DNA of 64,000 bases from an uncultured Granulosicoccaceae bacterium (lineage in GTDB: Bacteria > Pseudomonadota > Gammaproteobacteria > Granulosicoccales > Granulosicoccaceae), in contig CALGNZ010000028.1 in assembly GCA_937957915.1 (NCBI GenBank), forward strand, positions 47,736 to 111,735, given 5' to 3'. The stretch's first letter is position 1. Every line of letters starts with the position of its first letter. Shown here piece after piece: positions 8,159 through 18,583 of the stretch. Both the position numbers and the translations under genes were made by a program. The notes under the pieces are model-generated. The model did not search any database. It was not told the origin of the DNA and was given only the letters and a program-made list of their open reading frames with translations.

Positions 8159-9810
8159 TTACTCGTTGCCCTGAGTGTGGGACAAAGTTCAGGATCAGCG
8201 TTGATTTAATTCGCGCCGAAGATTCCACAGTGCGTTGTGGAGACTGCATGTCAGTCTTTGATGCCAGGTCACAACTGGTAGATGAAGCTGCGGAGTCGAG
8301 CTATCTTGCAGACAGTGCGCGTGAGCGTGCAGCGCGTTTACGTGAGCAAAGTCAGACCACTGTGCCGCCATTACCTGGAAGCGTTGATACCGCTGCAACC
8401 GGCAGTAATCAGCGCCTGGCTGACGACGACAGAGGTGGTCATGGTGCCGGGTGGGTTAGCCCTGGCGGGGACCTTACCAGCGATTATCGCCACCGCAATC
8501 CAGCAGTTGAGCGCAGTGCCCCAGGGCGACGTCCGCGGGGACACATACTGATCGACAGACGAGAGTCTGAAGCTGATATCGATCTGGATCATGCCGACAC
8601 CATTGCGTACCAGCCGTTTAATGAATCTGCTGAAGCCCCTCGTCAGTCCGAGACGCAGCGCGGTGCAGAGTACGGTCTTCGTGCAGATCAGCCTTCTGCA
8701 GCAGAGCGGTTGAGTAGTGAGACAGCCGAGCTTGAGCTGGCAGAGCGAGGTGGCGACCTGGCGCCAGCCCCGAATGATTACTCTCAGCGTATTGATCCGC
8801 TTATCAATCCCGATGACAAGGCGATTGAGTTTGAGCAGACGCTGGCGCTCGATGGGTTAACCGGAATCGAGGCCGATTACCCGCAACCTGCACCGGGAGT
8901 CGGTCGGCGCTCGGTGGTCGAAAGATCGGTAGAGGCAGTTTCGGAGTCCACAGCGGCCGGCACCAGCCACGCGAGTTCGTATGTGGGCGAGCACCAGTTT
9001 GATGCGCCTCGGCAGCCTGACACCGCAGGTAGTGCACGAGCACAAACTCCGCGGTATCGGCCGCGCGAACGCCTGGATTTAACCAACGACCCTGACATAG
9101 TTAACCGGCCAGCCGGGCCGCCTCGCTCTGAGCGCCACCTTCCGGAGCACCAGCAGAGTAATCTGAGCGATTCCTACAGCGATGGTCACCAGCGACAGTA
9201 TGAATCCGGTGACATTGAGGCTGCACACCATTCACTGGATCAGCCGTCAGATCGTTCAGACTCAGCCACTGCCATGCGCCAGCATCTCAATGAGCGCGGT
9301 GTCACCATCGACTCAGACGATGCTTACGCGCAAGAGTCGCAGGCCAGGTCAGGTTCTCTCGGCTGGTTGTTGCTGGCGCTGCTCGCAGTTGGTTGCGCAG
9401 CGGCCATGTACGCGCGCGACGACATCGCAAAGTCGAATTTACCGCAGTCAGTCAGAGCGGCCTTCTGCTCCGTAGCCGGTTGCGAGTTGCCGGTAGCGAG
9501 CAACATCGCTGATCTCGAACTCTTGCGACAAAAAGTTTACTCACACCCGAGCATTGAAGGTGCGCTTGTCGTTAGTATCGATGTCGTCAACAACGCTGTG
9601 TTTCCGCAGCCGTATCCGGTGTTGGCTATTACCATGGCCAATGGTAGCGGTGAGGCCGTTGCTCAGCGCGACTTTGCGCCCGCAGACTATCTCGAAAACT
9701 ATGCTGGCAATGAGGTGTTGGGGGCGGGCAAGCCAACGCGAATCAATATCGATATTGTTGATCCGGGTGCTGATGCTCAGTCCTTTGAGATGGAGTTTCG
9801 CCAGCTGTAG
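8155..9810 (+). CDS. Zinc-ribbon and DUF3426 single-pass membrane protein
   Basis: 551 residues from ATG 8155, which overlaps the prmA stop by four bases; the track start at 8113 would lie deeper inside prmA. The first 40 residues form an MJ0042-type zinc ribbon with CPECG and CGDC pairs. A very long polar, charged and low-complexity linker follows (about residues 50-395). One membrane helix (GWLLLALLAVGCAAAMYA) precedes a C-terminal DUF3426 domain of about 130 residues. The topology would put the zinc ribbon in the cytoplasm and DUF3426 in the periplasm. The function of this family is not known to me. The linker is much longer than in most relatives I recall. Confidence 0.88.
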   Translation: MITRCPECGTKFRISVDLIRAEDSTVRCGDCMSVFDARSQLVDEAAESSYLADSARERAARLREQSQTTVPPLPGSVDTAATGSNQRLADDDRGGHGAGWVSPGGDLTSDYRHRNPAVERSAPGRRPRGHILIDRRESEADIDLDHADTIAYQPFNESAEAPRQSETQRGAEYGLRADQPSAAERLSSETAELELAERGGDLAPAPNDYSQRIDPLINPDDKAIEFEQTLALDGLTGIEADYPQPAPGVGRRSVVERSVEAVSESTAAGTSHASSYVGEHQFDAPRQPDTAGSARAQTPRYRPRERLDLTNDPDIVNRPAGPPRSERHLPEHQQSNLSDSYSDGHQRQYESGDIEAAHHSLDQPSDRSDSATAMRQHLNERGVTIDSDDAYAQESQARSGSLGWLLLALLAVGCAAAMYARDDIAKSNLPQSVRAAFCSVAGCELPVASNIADLELLRQKVYSHPSIEGALVVSIDVVNNAVFPQPYPVLAITMANGSGEAVAQRDFAPADYLENYAGNEVLGAGKPTRINIDIVDPGADAQSFEMEFRQL

Positions 9811-10123
9811 AGCGTCGGTGTCACGTGGTAACCAGCTAATAGCAAAGCACCGTACGATTGTAATAAAGCGTTTGTAGTGTCGCACTATGCTAACGGTGTA
9901 TTGCAGTTTCTCATCGTCACTTGTGTTTCGCTGCTGTTGCTAACACAAGCCATAGTGAACACACTTTTGTGTGTTGGCCTGAGGCGCGCTGTAGTGCGTC
10001 GATTAATGATGTGCTCACTGTCGCGACACAGCTAATCAACCCTCGTTATTCGCACGAAGTTGCTGCTAAACTGCGCGGCCGAAACCGGACGTCTGTTAAC
10101 ATACGTCGCTCCGCTAACTGCCC
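9811..10123. other. Intergenic region upstream of dusB-fis
   Basis: 313 bases without a convincing gene. The 74-residue track ORF starting at 9921 is Cys/Arg/His-rich and overlaps dusB, so I discount it. This stretch should hold the promoter and regulation of dusB-fis, but I see no operator that I can name. Confidence 0.5.
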
Positions 10124-11248
10124 GTGTCGCTTTTGCCTGAATTGATTCCTACAACTTCTTTACCTGTGTGCCTCGGTGATCACGAGGTGTCTCGTCCGGT
10201 CGTGCTCGCGCCAATGGCAGGGGTAACAGACCGTCCTTTCAGGATTCTTTGCAAGCGCCTTGGTGCGGACCTGGCGGTGTCAGAGATGATCACGTCCAAT
10301 GCGGCACTCTACGCCTCACGCAAAACACTGACACGAATGAATCATGATGGCGAAGTCGAACCGGTTATCGTTCAGATTGCCGGCGGTGATGTGGAGATGA
10401 TGGTACAGGCGGCGCAGTTAAACGAAGCGCAGGGTGCCGATGTCATTGACATAAATATGGGATGCCCGGCAAAGAAAGTTTGTAATAAAGCGGCTGGCTC
10501 GGCACTGCTATCCGATGAAAGCCTGGTAGAAAAAATTCTACGAGCAGTAGTCAGCAGTGTATCGGTACCGGTCACACTTAAGATTAGAACCGGCCCTGAT
10601 CGAGCGAATAAAAACGGCCTGAAGATAGCTCGAATCGCCGAGCAGTGCGGCGTTGCAATGCTGGCGGTTCATGGTAGAACTCGCGCCGACAAATTTTTGG
10701 GGGAAGCCGAGTATGAAACCACCGCTGAAATTGTGCAGAGCGTTGCCATGCCCGTGCTGGCCAATGGCGATATCACAACGCCGGAAGATGCCGTGGCCGT
10801 GCTTGAAAAAACCGGCGCGGCTGGCGTGATGATCGGTCGAGCGGCGCAGGGGAACCCGTGGATATTTCGCGAAACCAAACACTTCTTTGCGACAGGCCAG
10901 CGTGCTGCACCACCCACAGATACAGAAAAAGCCAGTGTACTTAAGTGGCACCTGGAAAACCTGTATGACTTGTACGGTGAGTTTAGCGGTGTTCGCATCG
11001 CTCGCAAACATATTGCGTGGTATTGCAAAGGTAAGCCGCAGGCAGCTGAATTCAGGCAACGTGTTTATCGCGTTGAGAGTGCTGAAGAGCAATTGGCTCA
11101 CGTGGAAGATTTTTTTCTTGGTAACTACGAAGTAACAAATGAGGTAACTGATAGTGAGAACGAACACCGTATGAATTATCGGACAGCAACAAAAAATCAA
11201 TCTGAATCGGCTTACAGATCTGCTCCAAATGCGGGGCTGGCGCCTTGA
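10124..11248 (+). CDS. dusB: tRNA-dihydrouridine synthase B
   Basis: 374 residues, GTG start. FMN-dependent reduction of uridines in tRNA. The sequence has VLAPMAGVTDRPFR at the FMN site, QIAGGDVEMM, DINMGCPAKKVCNKAAGSALL with the catalytic cysteine, KIRTGPD, VHGRTRADKF and the phosphate-binding ANGDITTPEDA/GVMIGRAAQGNPWIF. The length includes a 40-50 residue C-terminal tail beyond the usual DusB end. It overlaps fis by four bases, reproducing the dusB-fis operon known from enteric bacteria. Confidence 0.96.
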   Translation: MSLLPELIPTTSLPVCLGDHEVSRPVVLAPMAGVTDRPFRILCKRLGADLAVSEMITSNAALYASRKTLTRMNHDGEVEPVIVQIAGGDVEMMVQAAQLNEAQGADVIDINMGCPAKKVCNKAAGSALLSDESLVEKILRAVVSSVSVPVTLKIRTGPDRANKNGLKIARIAEQCGVAMLAVHGRTRADKFLGEAEYETTAEIVQSVAMPVLANGDITTPEDAVAVLEKTGAAGVMIGRAAQGNPWIFRETKHFFATGQRAAPPTDTEKASVLKWHLENLYDLYGEFSGVRIARKHIAWYCKGKPQAAEFRQRVYRVESAEEQLAHVEDFFLGNYEVTNEVTDSENEHRMNYRTATKNQSESAYRSAPNAGLAP

Positions 11249-11487
11249 GTGCAGTCACCTGTTCGCCGTTGCAGGAACAAGTAGAAAAAGAGCTGCGCAG
11301 ATACTTTAAAATTTTGAACGGTCAGGAACCCTGCGATCTGCATGAACTCGTTATGGGGCAGGTCGAAGAAGCGCTGTATCGCACGGTTATGGACCAATGC
11401 GATGGGAACCAGAGTCGCGCTGCCGCTTGTCTGGGTATAAACCGGGGCACGCTGCGTAAAAAGTTACAGCTATACAATTTGTCCTGA
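11245..11487 (+). CDS. fis: Fis-family nucleoid DNA-binding protein
   Basis: 80 residues. The C-terminal half is a Fis helix-turn-helix: YRTVMDQCDGNQSRAAACLGINRGTLRKKL. Fis bends DNA and regulates rRNA, recombination and growth-phase genes. The start codon is TTG overlapping the dusB stop (TTGA), so expression depends on coupling to dusB; there is no ATG in the right place. It is slightly shorter than the 98-residue enteric protein, which lacks nothing essential here since helices for dimerisation and the HTH are visible. Confidence 0.95.
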   Translation: MSAVTCSPLQEQVEKELRRYFKILNGQEPCDLHELVMGQVEEALYRTVMDQCDGNQSRAAACLGINRGTLRKKLQLYNLS

Positions 11488-11577
11488 GTAAACCTGTTTT
11501 AACTTATGCGCCGGCTATCGGGTATAGCGAATCGGATATTTTAAAAAAGGCAGGAAAAGCCTGTCGGAAACCACCAA

Positions 11578-13152
11578 ATGATCAAGAAGATTAATCGAGC
11601 GCTAATCAGTGTGTCGGATAAAAACGGCCTGATTGATTTTGCGCGTGTACTGCAACAGTCCGGTATTGAGATATTATCCACCGGGGGCACCGCCAGGGCG
11701 CTTTCGGAAAGCGGCCTCAAGGTAACCGAAGTCTCCGAGGTGACCGGTTTTCCTGAAATTATGGATGGCCGGGTAAAAACACTACACCCCAAAATTCACG
11801 GCGGAATTCTGGGTCGACGTGACAAAGACCAGTCCGTCATGGCAGAGCATGGAATTGCGCCTATCGATTTAGTGGTAGTCAATTTATATCCGTTTCAGCA
11901 GACCGTGGCAAAACCGGGCTGTGCGCTTGAAGATGCCATAGAGAATATTGATATCGGCGGTCCGGCAATGATCCGTGCGTCAGCGAAAAACTACCGCGAT
12001 GTCGTTGTGGTAACTGACCCGGCAGACTACAGCAGGCTCTCTCCAGAAATAGCAGCGCAGGGCGGAACCTCGGAAAACCTGCGATTTGATCTGTCGCAAA
12101 AAGCATTTGCCCACACTGCAGACTACGATGCCGCGATCTCGACTTACCTGATGCAGCAACGCACTGTAGAAAAAGAAGGCAACACATCCACTGCGGCCAA
12201 TGCACTCAACCTGCAGTTTGAGAAGGTTCAGGATCTGCGCTACGGTGAAAATCCGCATCAAAGTGCTGGTTTCTATAGAGAGCGGGTTGCTGTACCCCAG
12301 TCCATAGCATTTGCCACGCAACTTCAGGGCAAGGAACTTTCGTTTAATAATATTGCTGATGCAGACGCCGCCCTGGAGTGCGTTAAGCAATTCGATGCCC
12401 CCGCTTGTGTCATCGTCAAACACGCCAACCCGTGTGGTGTGGCGGTAGCCTCCAATGTATTAGAAGCGTATCAGCTAGCCTATAAAACAGATCCGGTATC
12501 AGCTTTTGGAGGCATTATTACTTTTAATACCAGGCTCGACGCGCAAACAGCCAAATTGATCGTAGATCAACAGTTCGTAGAGGTTATCGTGGCGCCTGAG
12601 GTAGATAGCGCTGCCATGACGGTACTGGCTGATAAACCCAATGTACGTGTACTCGAAAGCGGCAAAGCTCAGGGTAAGCTCGTCGATGGAAAAGACTATC
12701 GACGCATCAACGGCGGCTTACTGGTACAGGATAGCGATAGCCGCATCATTACCGAGGCAGATTTGACCACGGCCACGACGACAGCCCCGGACGCATCTCA
12801 ACTACGCGATCTGTTATTTGCATGGAAAGTCGTGAAGTATGTTAAATCAAATGCGATTGTATTTTGTAAGGACGGGGCCACCATCGGGGTTGGTGCCGGA
12901 CAAATGAGTCGAGTGTACTCGGCAAAAATTGCTGCCATCAAGGCGAAGGATGCCGAGCTCGAAGTTGCCGGTACCGTATTGGCATCGGATGCATTTTTTC
13001 CATTCAGAGATACTATCGATCAGGCGGCGGAGTATGGTGTATCAGCTATTATTCAGCCCGGTGGTTCCATGCGTGATAACGAGGTTATAGAAGCTGCCAA
13101 TGAGCATGGTATAGCGATGGTCTTTACCGGTGTCCGGCATTTCCGACACTAG
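11578..13152 (+). CDS. purH: Bifunctional AICAR transformylase / IMP cyclohydrolase
   Basis: 524 residues, full length. It carries out the last two steps of de novo IMP synthesis. The N-terminal MGS-like cyclohydrolase domain has the motifs [20 protein letters not shown] and [15 protein letters not shown]; the C-terminal transformylase domain shows [45 protein letters not shown] and SDAFFPFRD. The leader between fis and purH is only 90 bases. Downstream is a long hairpin. Confidence 0.98.
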   Translation: MIKKINRALISVSDKNGLIDFARVLQQSGIEILSTGGTARALSESGLKVTEVSEVTGFPEIMDGRVKTLHPKIHGGILGRRDKDQSVMAEHGIAPIDLVVVNLYPFQQTVAKPGCALEDAIENIDIGGPAMIRASAKNYRDVVVVTDPADYSRLSPEIAAQGGTSENLRFDLSQKAFAHTADYDAAISTYLMQQRTVEKEGNTSTAANALNLQFEKVQDLRYGENPHQSAGFYRERVAVPQSIAFATQLQGKELSFNNIADADAALECVKQFDAPACVIVKHANPCGVAVASNVLEAYQLAYKTDPVSAFGGIITFNTRLDAQTAKLIVDQQFVEVIVAPEVDSAAMTVLADKPNVRVLESGKAQGKLVDGKDYRRINGGLLVQDSDSRIITEADLTTATTTAPDASQLRDLLFAWKVVKYVKSNAIVFCKDGATIGVGAGQMSRVYSAKIAAIKAKDAELEVAGTVLASDAFFPFRDTIDQAAEYGVSAIIQPGGSMRDNEVIEAANEHGIAMVFTGVRHFRH

Positions 13153-13185
13153 CGCAAACTATAAATCTCTATTTATCCGTTGCGC
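13152..13185 (+). terminator. Stem-loop directly after purH
   Basis: GCGCAA pairs with TTGCGC and, inside it, ATAAAT pairs with ATTTAT around a CTCT loop, separated by small internal loops. It begins at the stop codon and lies between convergent purH and the SRAP gene. It probably ends purH transcription, though no T-run follows. Confidence 0.45.
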
Positions 13186-13337
13186 CGATATTGTGTTCTT
13201 GCTTTGTCGTAGGGTGTGGTGAGTGAAACAAACCGCACCCAATGTCAACTCCACATAACACACCTTCGGTACGATAGTGTCTGCCACCCTGCTTATTATC
13301 TGACGAACTACTCCGCTGTAAGCGTCAAACAGGCGCG

Positions 13338-14024
13338 CTATGAACCGACGGCCTCGGTGCACTCAGGTCCTTCGTTAGTGGATTTGTTGACGTAGTCGCT
13401 GACCTCGGTAAACACCAGTGCGTCATTTCCGGCCGGTTGCATCAACTCATCCAGAGATTCCCGGTCATTTTCCTGAATCCATGCCATTGCCGCATTTTGT
13501 GAAGAAAGTATGACGGGCATGCGATCGTGCACGTTACTCATAGCGTCGTTGGCGCTGGTGGTCACGATTGATACTTCCGGGCGTTCTGCTGTATCTGCAC
13601 CGGTGTCTTTGGGTTTTCGATAGATACCGGCAAAAAACATGGCTGGTTTATCTGCTGCTGTGATGTGGTATGCCGCAACCAGCTTTTTATTTTTTCTTTT
13701 CCATTCGTAAAAGCCGTTGACCGGAATTAACACCCGTTGCTCTGGAATCAGATAGCGCCACAGATATGAAGTCCATACCTTGTCATCGCGTGAGTTGGGA
13801 ATTCTGCGTGTAATGGGTTGGCCCTTCGCACCTTTTGCTTTCATGGAAATTCCCCAGTTCATCGTAGTCAGTACTGGTTGATCACCATCGATAGTGACGA
13901 CATCTAGTGACTGGGTAGGGGCGACGTTATAGCGTGGTTGCTGGCTGGGCCACACTTCCATGCCCAGCGATTCAAGCAGTGAGCGAATACCTTCGTGATC
14001 GGATATGTTCATTCGGCCGCACAT
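13338..14024 (-). CDS. SRAP-domain protein (HMCES/YedK family), abasic-site shield
   Basis: 228 residues. SRAP proteins crosslink through Cys2 to abasic sites in single-stranded DNA. The sequence starts MCGRMN, giving the required N-terminal cysteine after Met removal, followed by PRYNVAPTQ with the conserved Asn, then MNWGISM, RVLIPVNGFYEWKR with the catalytic Glu, FFAGIYR, TTSANDAMSNVHDRMPVIL with the conserved His. A perfect AGGAGG lies upstream of the ATG. It is monocistronic and not next to recA/umuDC or other SOS genes. Confidence 0.95.
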   Translation of the reverse strand: MCGRMNISDHEGIRSLLESLGMEVWPSQQPRYNVAPTQSLDVVTIDGDQPVLTTMNWGISMKAKGAKGQPITRRIPNSRDDKVWTSYLWRYLIPEQRVLIPVNGFYEWKRKNKKLVAAYHITAADKPAMFFAGIYRKPKDTGADTAERPEVSIVTTSANDAMSNVHDRMPVILSSQNAAMAWIQENDRESLDELMQPAGNDALVFTEVSDYVNKSTNEGPECTEAVGS

Positions 14025-14144
14025 AGCTCGGCACCTCCTGCATTTTACCGGGTTGTCTTCAATGTACCAAAGTTAACTGTCGGTATGTACTGTTTGCTGC
14101 GAGCTGTCAGTCGGCCCTGAGTTGAGGCGGTATCAGCAGTTTGT

Positions 14145-14966
14145 CTAGTTGTGTGCCAGCCACTCTATGACAGGTGCGGTATCGGGCTGCATTTTGGTCC
14201 AGGTAAAAAATGACACGGCGGCCTGCTCAATTAGCATACCTTTGCCATCGATGCTTCGGGCAGCACCCCGGGTTGCCGTCCATTGCAGAAAGGTGGTTGG
14301 TTCAGCGGCGTAGGCCAGGTCGTAGCAAATTGTATGATTAGCGATAACATCTTCCCTGCTGATGGGCAGTTCCGAAGACAGGCTCGCCGATGTTGCATTG
14401 ATTACCAGATCTGCCGCACGGTTGAATCCGGACAAGTCGGCGCCTGTGCTCCTGATGTCGAAGATTGAATTGAACTCACTCGCCAATCTGTCCGCTTTTG
14501 CAACGGTGCGATTAGCAATGGTAATGCTGGCTGGCTGTTTTGATATTAGTGGTTCCAGAATTCCTCTGGTCGCGCCGCCGGCGCCGAGAATCAGAATAGC
14601 CGAGTCTTTTATTTCGACCTGATGATTTTTACCCAGATCATTTACCAGCCCCGCACCGTCGGAGTTGTGGCCCCATAGTTTGTTGTCTGCATCTTGATAC
14701 AGGGTGTTCACCGCCCCGGCTGTTTGGGCAGTGTGGGTCAATGCATCGCACAATTCGAAGGCCTGTTCCTTGAACGGTACCGTCACATTGCAGCCAACGC
14801 CGCCGTTGTTGAAGAAACGTTCCACGTCGCTGGCAAATGCTTCAGGTGTTGACCGTATTTTTCGGTAATCGATGTCCAGGTCAAACTGTCTGGCAAAGTG
14901 CTGGTGTATGGGGGGGGATTTGCTGTGTTCGATCGGATTGCCGAAAACCGCGAATTTCTTGGTCAT
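14145..14966 (-). CDS. aroE: Shikimate dehydrogenase
   Basis: 273 residues, usual length. NADP-dependent reduction of 3-dehydroshikimate in aromatic amino acid synthesis. FAVFGNPIEHSKSPPIHQ is the substrate-binding start, NVTVPFKEQAF carries the catalytic Lys, AVNTLY and GHNSDGAGLVNDL follow, and ILGAGGATRGIL with ANRTVAKADRLA is the NADP Rossmann motif. It is divergent from hemB with only about 90 bases between start codons, so the two promoters must overlap or be very compact. Confidence 0.97.
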   Translation of the reverse strand: MTKKFAVFGNPIEHSKSPPIHQHFARQFDLDIDYRKIRSTPEAFASDVERFFNNGGVGCNVTVPFKEQAFELCDALTHTAQTAGAVNTLYQDADNKLWGHNSDGAGLVNDLGKNHQVEIKDSAILILGAGGATRGILEPLISKQPASITIANRTVAKADRLASEFNSIFDIRSTGADLSGFNRAADLVINATSASLSSELPISREDVIANHTICYDLAYAAEPTTFLQWTATRGAARSIDGKGMLIEQAAVSFFTWTKMQPDTAPVIEWLAHN

Positions 14967-15017
14967 GGTGTGTTTCTCGGGAGTGCCCTGCCAGCACTAT
15001 TTTTATGCTGAGTCTAA

Positions 15018-16097
<1,080 letters not shown>

Positions 16098-16260
16098 TCC
16101 GACAATTGATAAAAAATTAGCAGACGAATCTGCATTCGTGGACTAGAAGTAATAGGCAAGGTGTGGCTATCAGGTTTGCATTTTATCAGTTTCGGGTGCT
16201 GTTCCACGGGCATTGATTAACAGCATTGCTCCGTTGATCAGTTACTCTGGCTGTATCCCG

Positions 16261-16286
16261 GTTGACAGGCTCGCATGCTTGTCAAC
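16261..16286 (+). promoter_or_regulatory. Leader hairpin I upstream of OmpA-like lipoprotein gene
   Basis: GTTGACAGGC and GCTTGTCAAC pair over ten positions (one G-U) around a TCGCAT loop. It is inside the track's extended ORF but upstream of the start I choose at 16379, so it is probably in the 5' untranslated leader. Confidence 0.5.
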
Positions 16287-16294
16287 AAGGGAAG

Positions 16295-16318
16295 TCTCCG
16301 TGTAAGCCAACACGGAGA
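16295..16318 (+). promoter_or_regulatory. Leader hairpin II upstream of OmpA-like lipoprotein gene
   Basis: TCTCCGTGT, loop AAGCCA, ACACGGAGA is a perfect 9-bp stem eight bases after hairpin I. No T-run follows, so it is not a standard terminator. Two adjacent stable hairpins suggest a structured leader affecting mRNA stability or translation. Confidence 0.5.
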
Positions 16319-16378
16319 ACTGCTGAATGCAACTTGTGCTCATCACCCATAACAATCTGTTACTCCGGTGAGTTCACA

Positions 16379-17623
16379 ATGTTCGAATATAGAAAAAATA
16401 GCGCTGTTCAAATCAATTCCAAAGGCTCGTCTGCTGCTGCAGGGCCGGGCGTTTGCAAAGCCAAAACCAGGTTGTTGCCATTACTTCGCAGAGGCCTTTT
16501 GACCGTCGCAGTAGCAGGTGCGGTTGGCGGTTGCGCACAGGTGCAGTACGGCAGTATGTTCAGCGATGACCGGCAATTGCAACAACAGGCATCGCTGCAG
16601 CCCTCGCTCACAATCAGCAAAGACATCGACCTGGTCAGGGTTAACGGTGTGGTTGGTAGCGCTGTCGAAGCGGCCATGATCCGGCTGCGTGTTGCCTCTA
16701 TTTACGGGGCGGAAATGCTGATTGACGATCTTCAGATTGACGGTCGACTGAACGAAGCGGAATGGTATACAGCTGTGCTCGATACCGCTGAAGATATGCA
16801 GGATGTTGAAAAGTTCGCCATTACTGCCGAAAACGGCCAGTTGCGACTGGATGGCGAGATGGAATCTCAGGCGTCAGCCGAGGCACTGGCGAGCAATGCC
16901 AGTCTGGCACTCGGTGAGTTACTGGTTGTAAGTAATGAAATTAATTTCCCCGGTCGCGAAGCCAGCCAGGAAGCAATTTCTACCGCAACGTTGCTGCCAC
17001 TTGAAAACACCGTTCTCCCCTCTGCCGAGCAACAGGCCAGGGCTGATCAAGAGCTGTCTGCACAGTCAATACCTGCCCCGGGTGTGTCCGGTACCATTCC
17101 AATGCCGGTGACGTCCTCCGCGGTAGTGTTGGAACAGCGTACCGCCCTGAATGATAACAGCGACTCTGATCTGTTTGTGCCACCAGCCGATGATGGCATT
17201 GTTCGATCCGCCAGCAACGATTTAACCAACGATAGCGATGGCGACGGTGTGCCAAATTCTATCGATGAGTGCAAATCTCGACCCGGTTACCCGGTGAATG
17301 CAAGAGGGTGTCAGGCACTGGACGGTATGCTAAAAAATGTAGGGTTTCAGGGCGAAAGCGGTCAATTGACTCCCGAGGCGATGGAGTCATTGAATAATGT
17401 GGCGCGTGTGATGAAAGAATATCCGGCTGCGAGAATTGCGATTCTCTCCTACACCAGCAATTTCGGATCAGCACTAGAGACGCGTGGGCAGTCACGTGAA
17501 CGTGCGCGTTCAGTGGTTGGTTACTTAATCAATAAAGGGGTAGAGGGTGCACGCCTCGAAGCCTATGCATTCGGTCATATAAACAACTCCGATGATCACA
17601 TCAAGATTAAGGAAGTCGACTGA
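16379..17623 (+). CDS. Outer-membrane lipoprotein with BON-like and OmpA-like domains
   Basis: 414 residues from ATG 16379; the track's 16262 start would translate through two strong hairpins and gives a poor N-terminus. A late signal sequence (LLTVAVAGAVGGC) ends in a lipobox-like GGC around residue 55 after an unusually long polar n-region. Residues about 75-190 look like BON-type repeats (ASIYGAEMLIDDLQIDGRL; AENGQLRLDGEMESQ). After an Ala/Ser/Pro linker comes a calcium-binding type-3 motif (DSDGDGVPNSIDECKSRPG) and a C-terminal OmpA-like peptidoglycan-binding domain (ARIAILSYTSNFGS, RARSVVGYLINKGV). It likely ties outer membrane to cell wall. Exact role unknown. Confidence 0.8.
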   Translation: MFEYRKNSAVQINSKGSSAAAGPGVCKAKTRLLPLLRRGLLTVAVAGAVGGCAQVQYGSMFSDDRQLQQQASLQPSLTISKDIDLVRVNGVVGSAVEAAMIRLRVASIYGAEMLIDDLQIDGRLNEAEWYTAVLDTAEDMQDVEKFAITAENGQLRLDGEMESQASAEALASNASLALGELLVVSNEINFPGREASQEAISTATLLPLENTVLPSAEQQARADQELSAQSIPAPGVSGTIPMPVTSSAVVLEQRTALNDNSDSDLFVPPADDGIVRSASNDLTNDSDGDGVPNSIDECKSRPGYPVNARGCQALDGMLKNVGFQGESGQLTPEAMESLNNVARVMKEYPAARIAILSYTSNFGSALETRGQSRERARSVVGYLINKGVEGARLEAYAFGHINNSDDHIKIKEVD

Positions 17624-17637
17624 TTCAGGATTGAAGC

Positions 17638-17666
17638 GCGTGTGTTGCGAATCCCGTGACACACGC
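17638..17666 (+). terminator. Hairpin after the OmpA-like gene
   Basis: GCGTGTGT and ACACACGC form a perfect 8-bp stem with a 13-base loop, beginning 14 bases after the stop. Confidence 0.4.
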
Positions 17667-17670
17667 TATC

Positions 17671-17691
17671 CCGACTGCTGGTCGGTTATTT
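17671..17691 (+). terminator. Probable terminator of the OmpA-like gene
   Basis: CCGAC, loop TGCTG, GTCGG followed by TTATTT fits a short Rho-independent terminator and sits just behind the previous hairpin. Confidence 0.5.
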
Positions 17692-18096
17692 GACTGAAAC
17701 ATCCCGGTCAACTTTGAGCTGACCGGTGATATCGCCAGTGCAGCGTAGTCGAGTACTGGCATGCAGGCAGCCGCACTATTGCTTTACGCATCCGCCCGAT
17801 AAAAATTATACTTTCTGAAAGTGCAGCGCTCGCGGTACACCTTTACTACCGTGCACTATTGTTTGTACGTTGCTATCTGCGGTTACTGCGCGTGAGCATT
17901 CTGCTTATACTCTTCACATCTCTGTACACAGAGCAGTGATATCTTCCCCCGACGTTGCAATCGCTGATAACTACCCGGATGATGGTTTGAGCTGTATCTT
18001 CTCGTCGCGCTCTTGTCAGACAATATTCGCCGTTATTCGCACACGTGATGAGCAGTCCGTGCTGACAATCGTTTTGGCTGCAATGGTGGCTCTATC
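17692..18096. other. Intergenic region upstream of CPBP protease gene
   Basis: About 400 bases without a gene I can support; the 76-residue ORF at 17870 overlaps the next start and has no recognisable feature. Confidence 0.5.
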
Positions 18097-18540
18097 GTGA
18101 AACCGCTTACTGTGTTCGATATCAGGCAACTAAAAGACGTTCATTTATTGCTTGCCGTGTTGATTGGGCCTGTGGTGTGGAGCCTGCTTTGGTTTGTCAC
18201 TCCGGGTGCGAGTGGTGCGATAACCCTGATGCTTGTTGCTAACATGGTTCTTCTCTATCCGTTGCTTGAGGAGCTGGCTTTCCGAGGATTCCTGCAGGGC
18301 TGGTTACTGGAAAACGAAACGTTCAGACGGCGAGTTTCAGGTCTTACTCTGGCAAACCTGCTGACCAGTATTGTCTTCGCGGCAGCGCATTTAATAAACC
18401 AGCCGCCGTTGTGGGCGGCTGGTGTATTTTTTCCGTCGCTGGTGTTCGGATATTTCCGAGACAGACATCAATCGATAGTCGCATCCTTTCTGCTCCATGC
18501 CTGGTACAACGCCGGTTTTCTATTGGTGATGGTTCGCTGA
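18097..18540 (+). CDS. Small CPBP-family intramembrane glutamic protease
   Basis: 147 residues, GTG start preceded by GGTGG. Four to five membrane helices. The CPBP/Abi motifs are all there: LLEELAFRGFLQ (paired Glu plus Arg), FAAAHLINQP (first His) and HAWYNAGF (second His/Asn). Family members cleave inside membranes, process CAAX-like or sorting tails, or serve as bacteriocin immunity. The very short size resembles the glutamic proteases assigned to C-terminal sorting systems (MrtJ type), but I found no matching sorted protein in the window, so the substrate is unknown. Confidence 0.85.
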   Translation: MKPLTVFDIRQLKDVHLLLAVLIGPVVWSLLWFVTPGASGAITLMLVANMVLLYPLLEELAFRGFLQGWLLENETFRRRVSGLTLANLLTSIVFAAAHLINQPPLWAAGVFFPSLVFGYFRDRHQSIVASFLLHAWYNAGFLLVMVR

Positions 18541-18583
18541 CAGTGTTTGCAAATCTGTGGTTTGAATCGGTAGTAATTTAACC

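Noticed and set aside
10538-11200. 220-residue minus-strand ORF opposite dusB
   Set aside because: Antisense shadow of dusB; composition shows reverse complement of the real codons.
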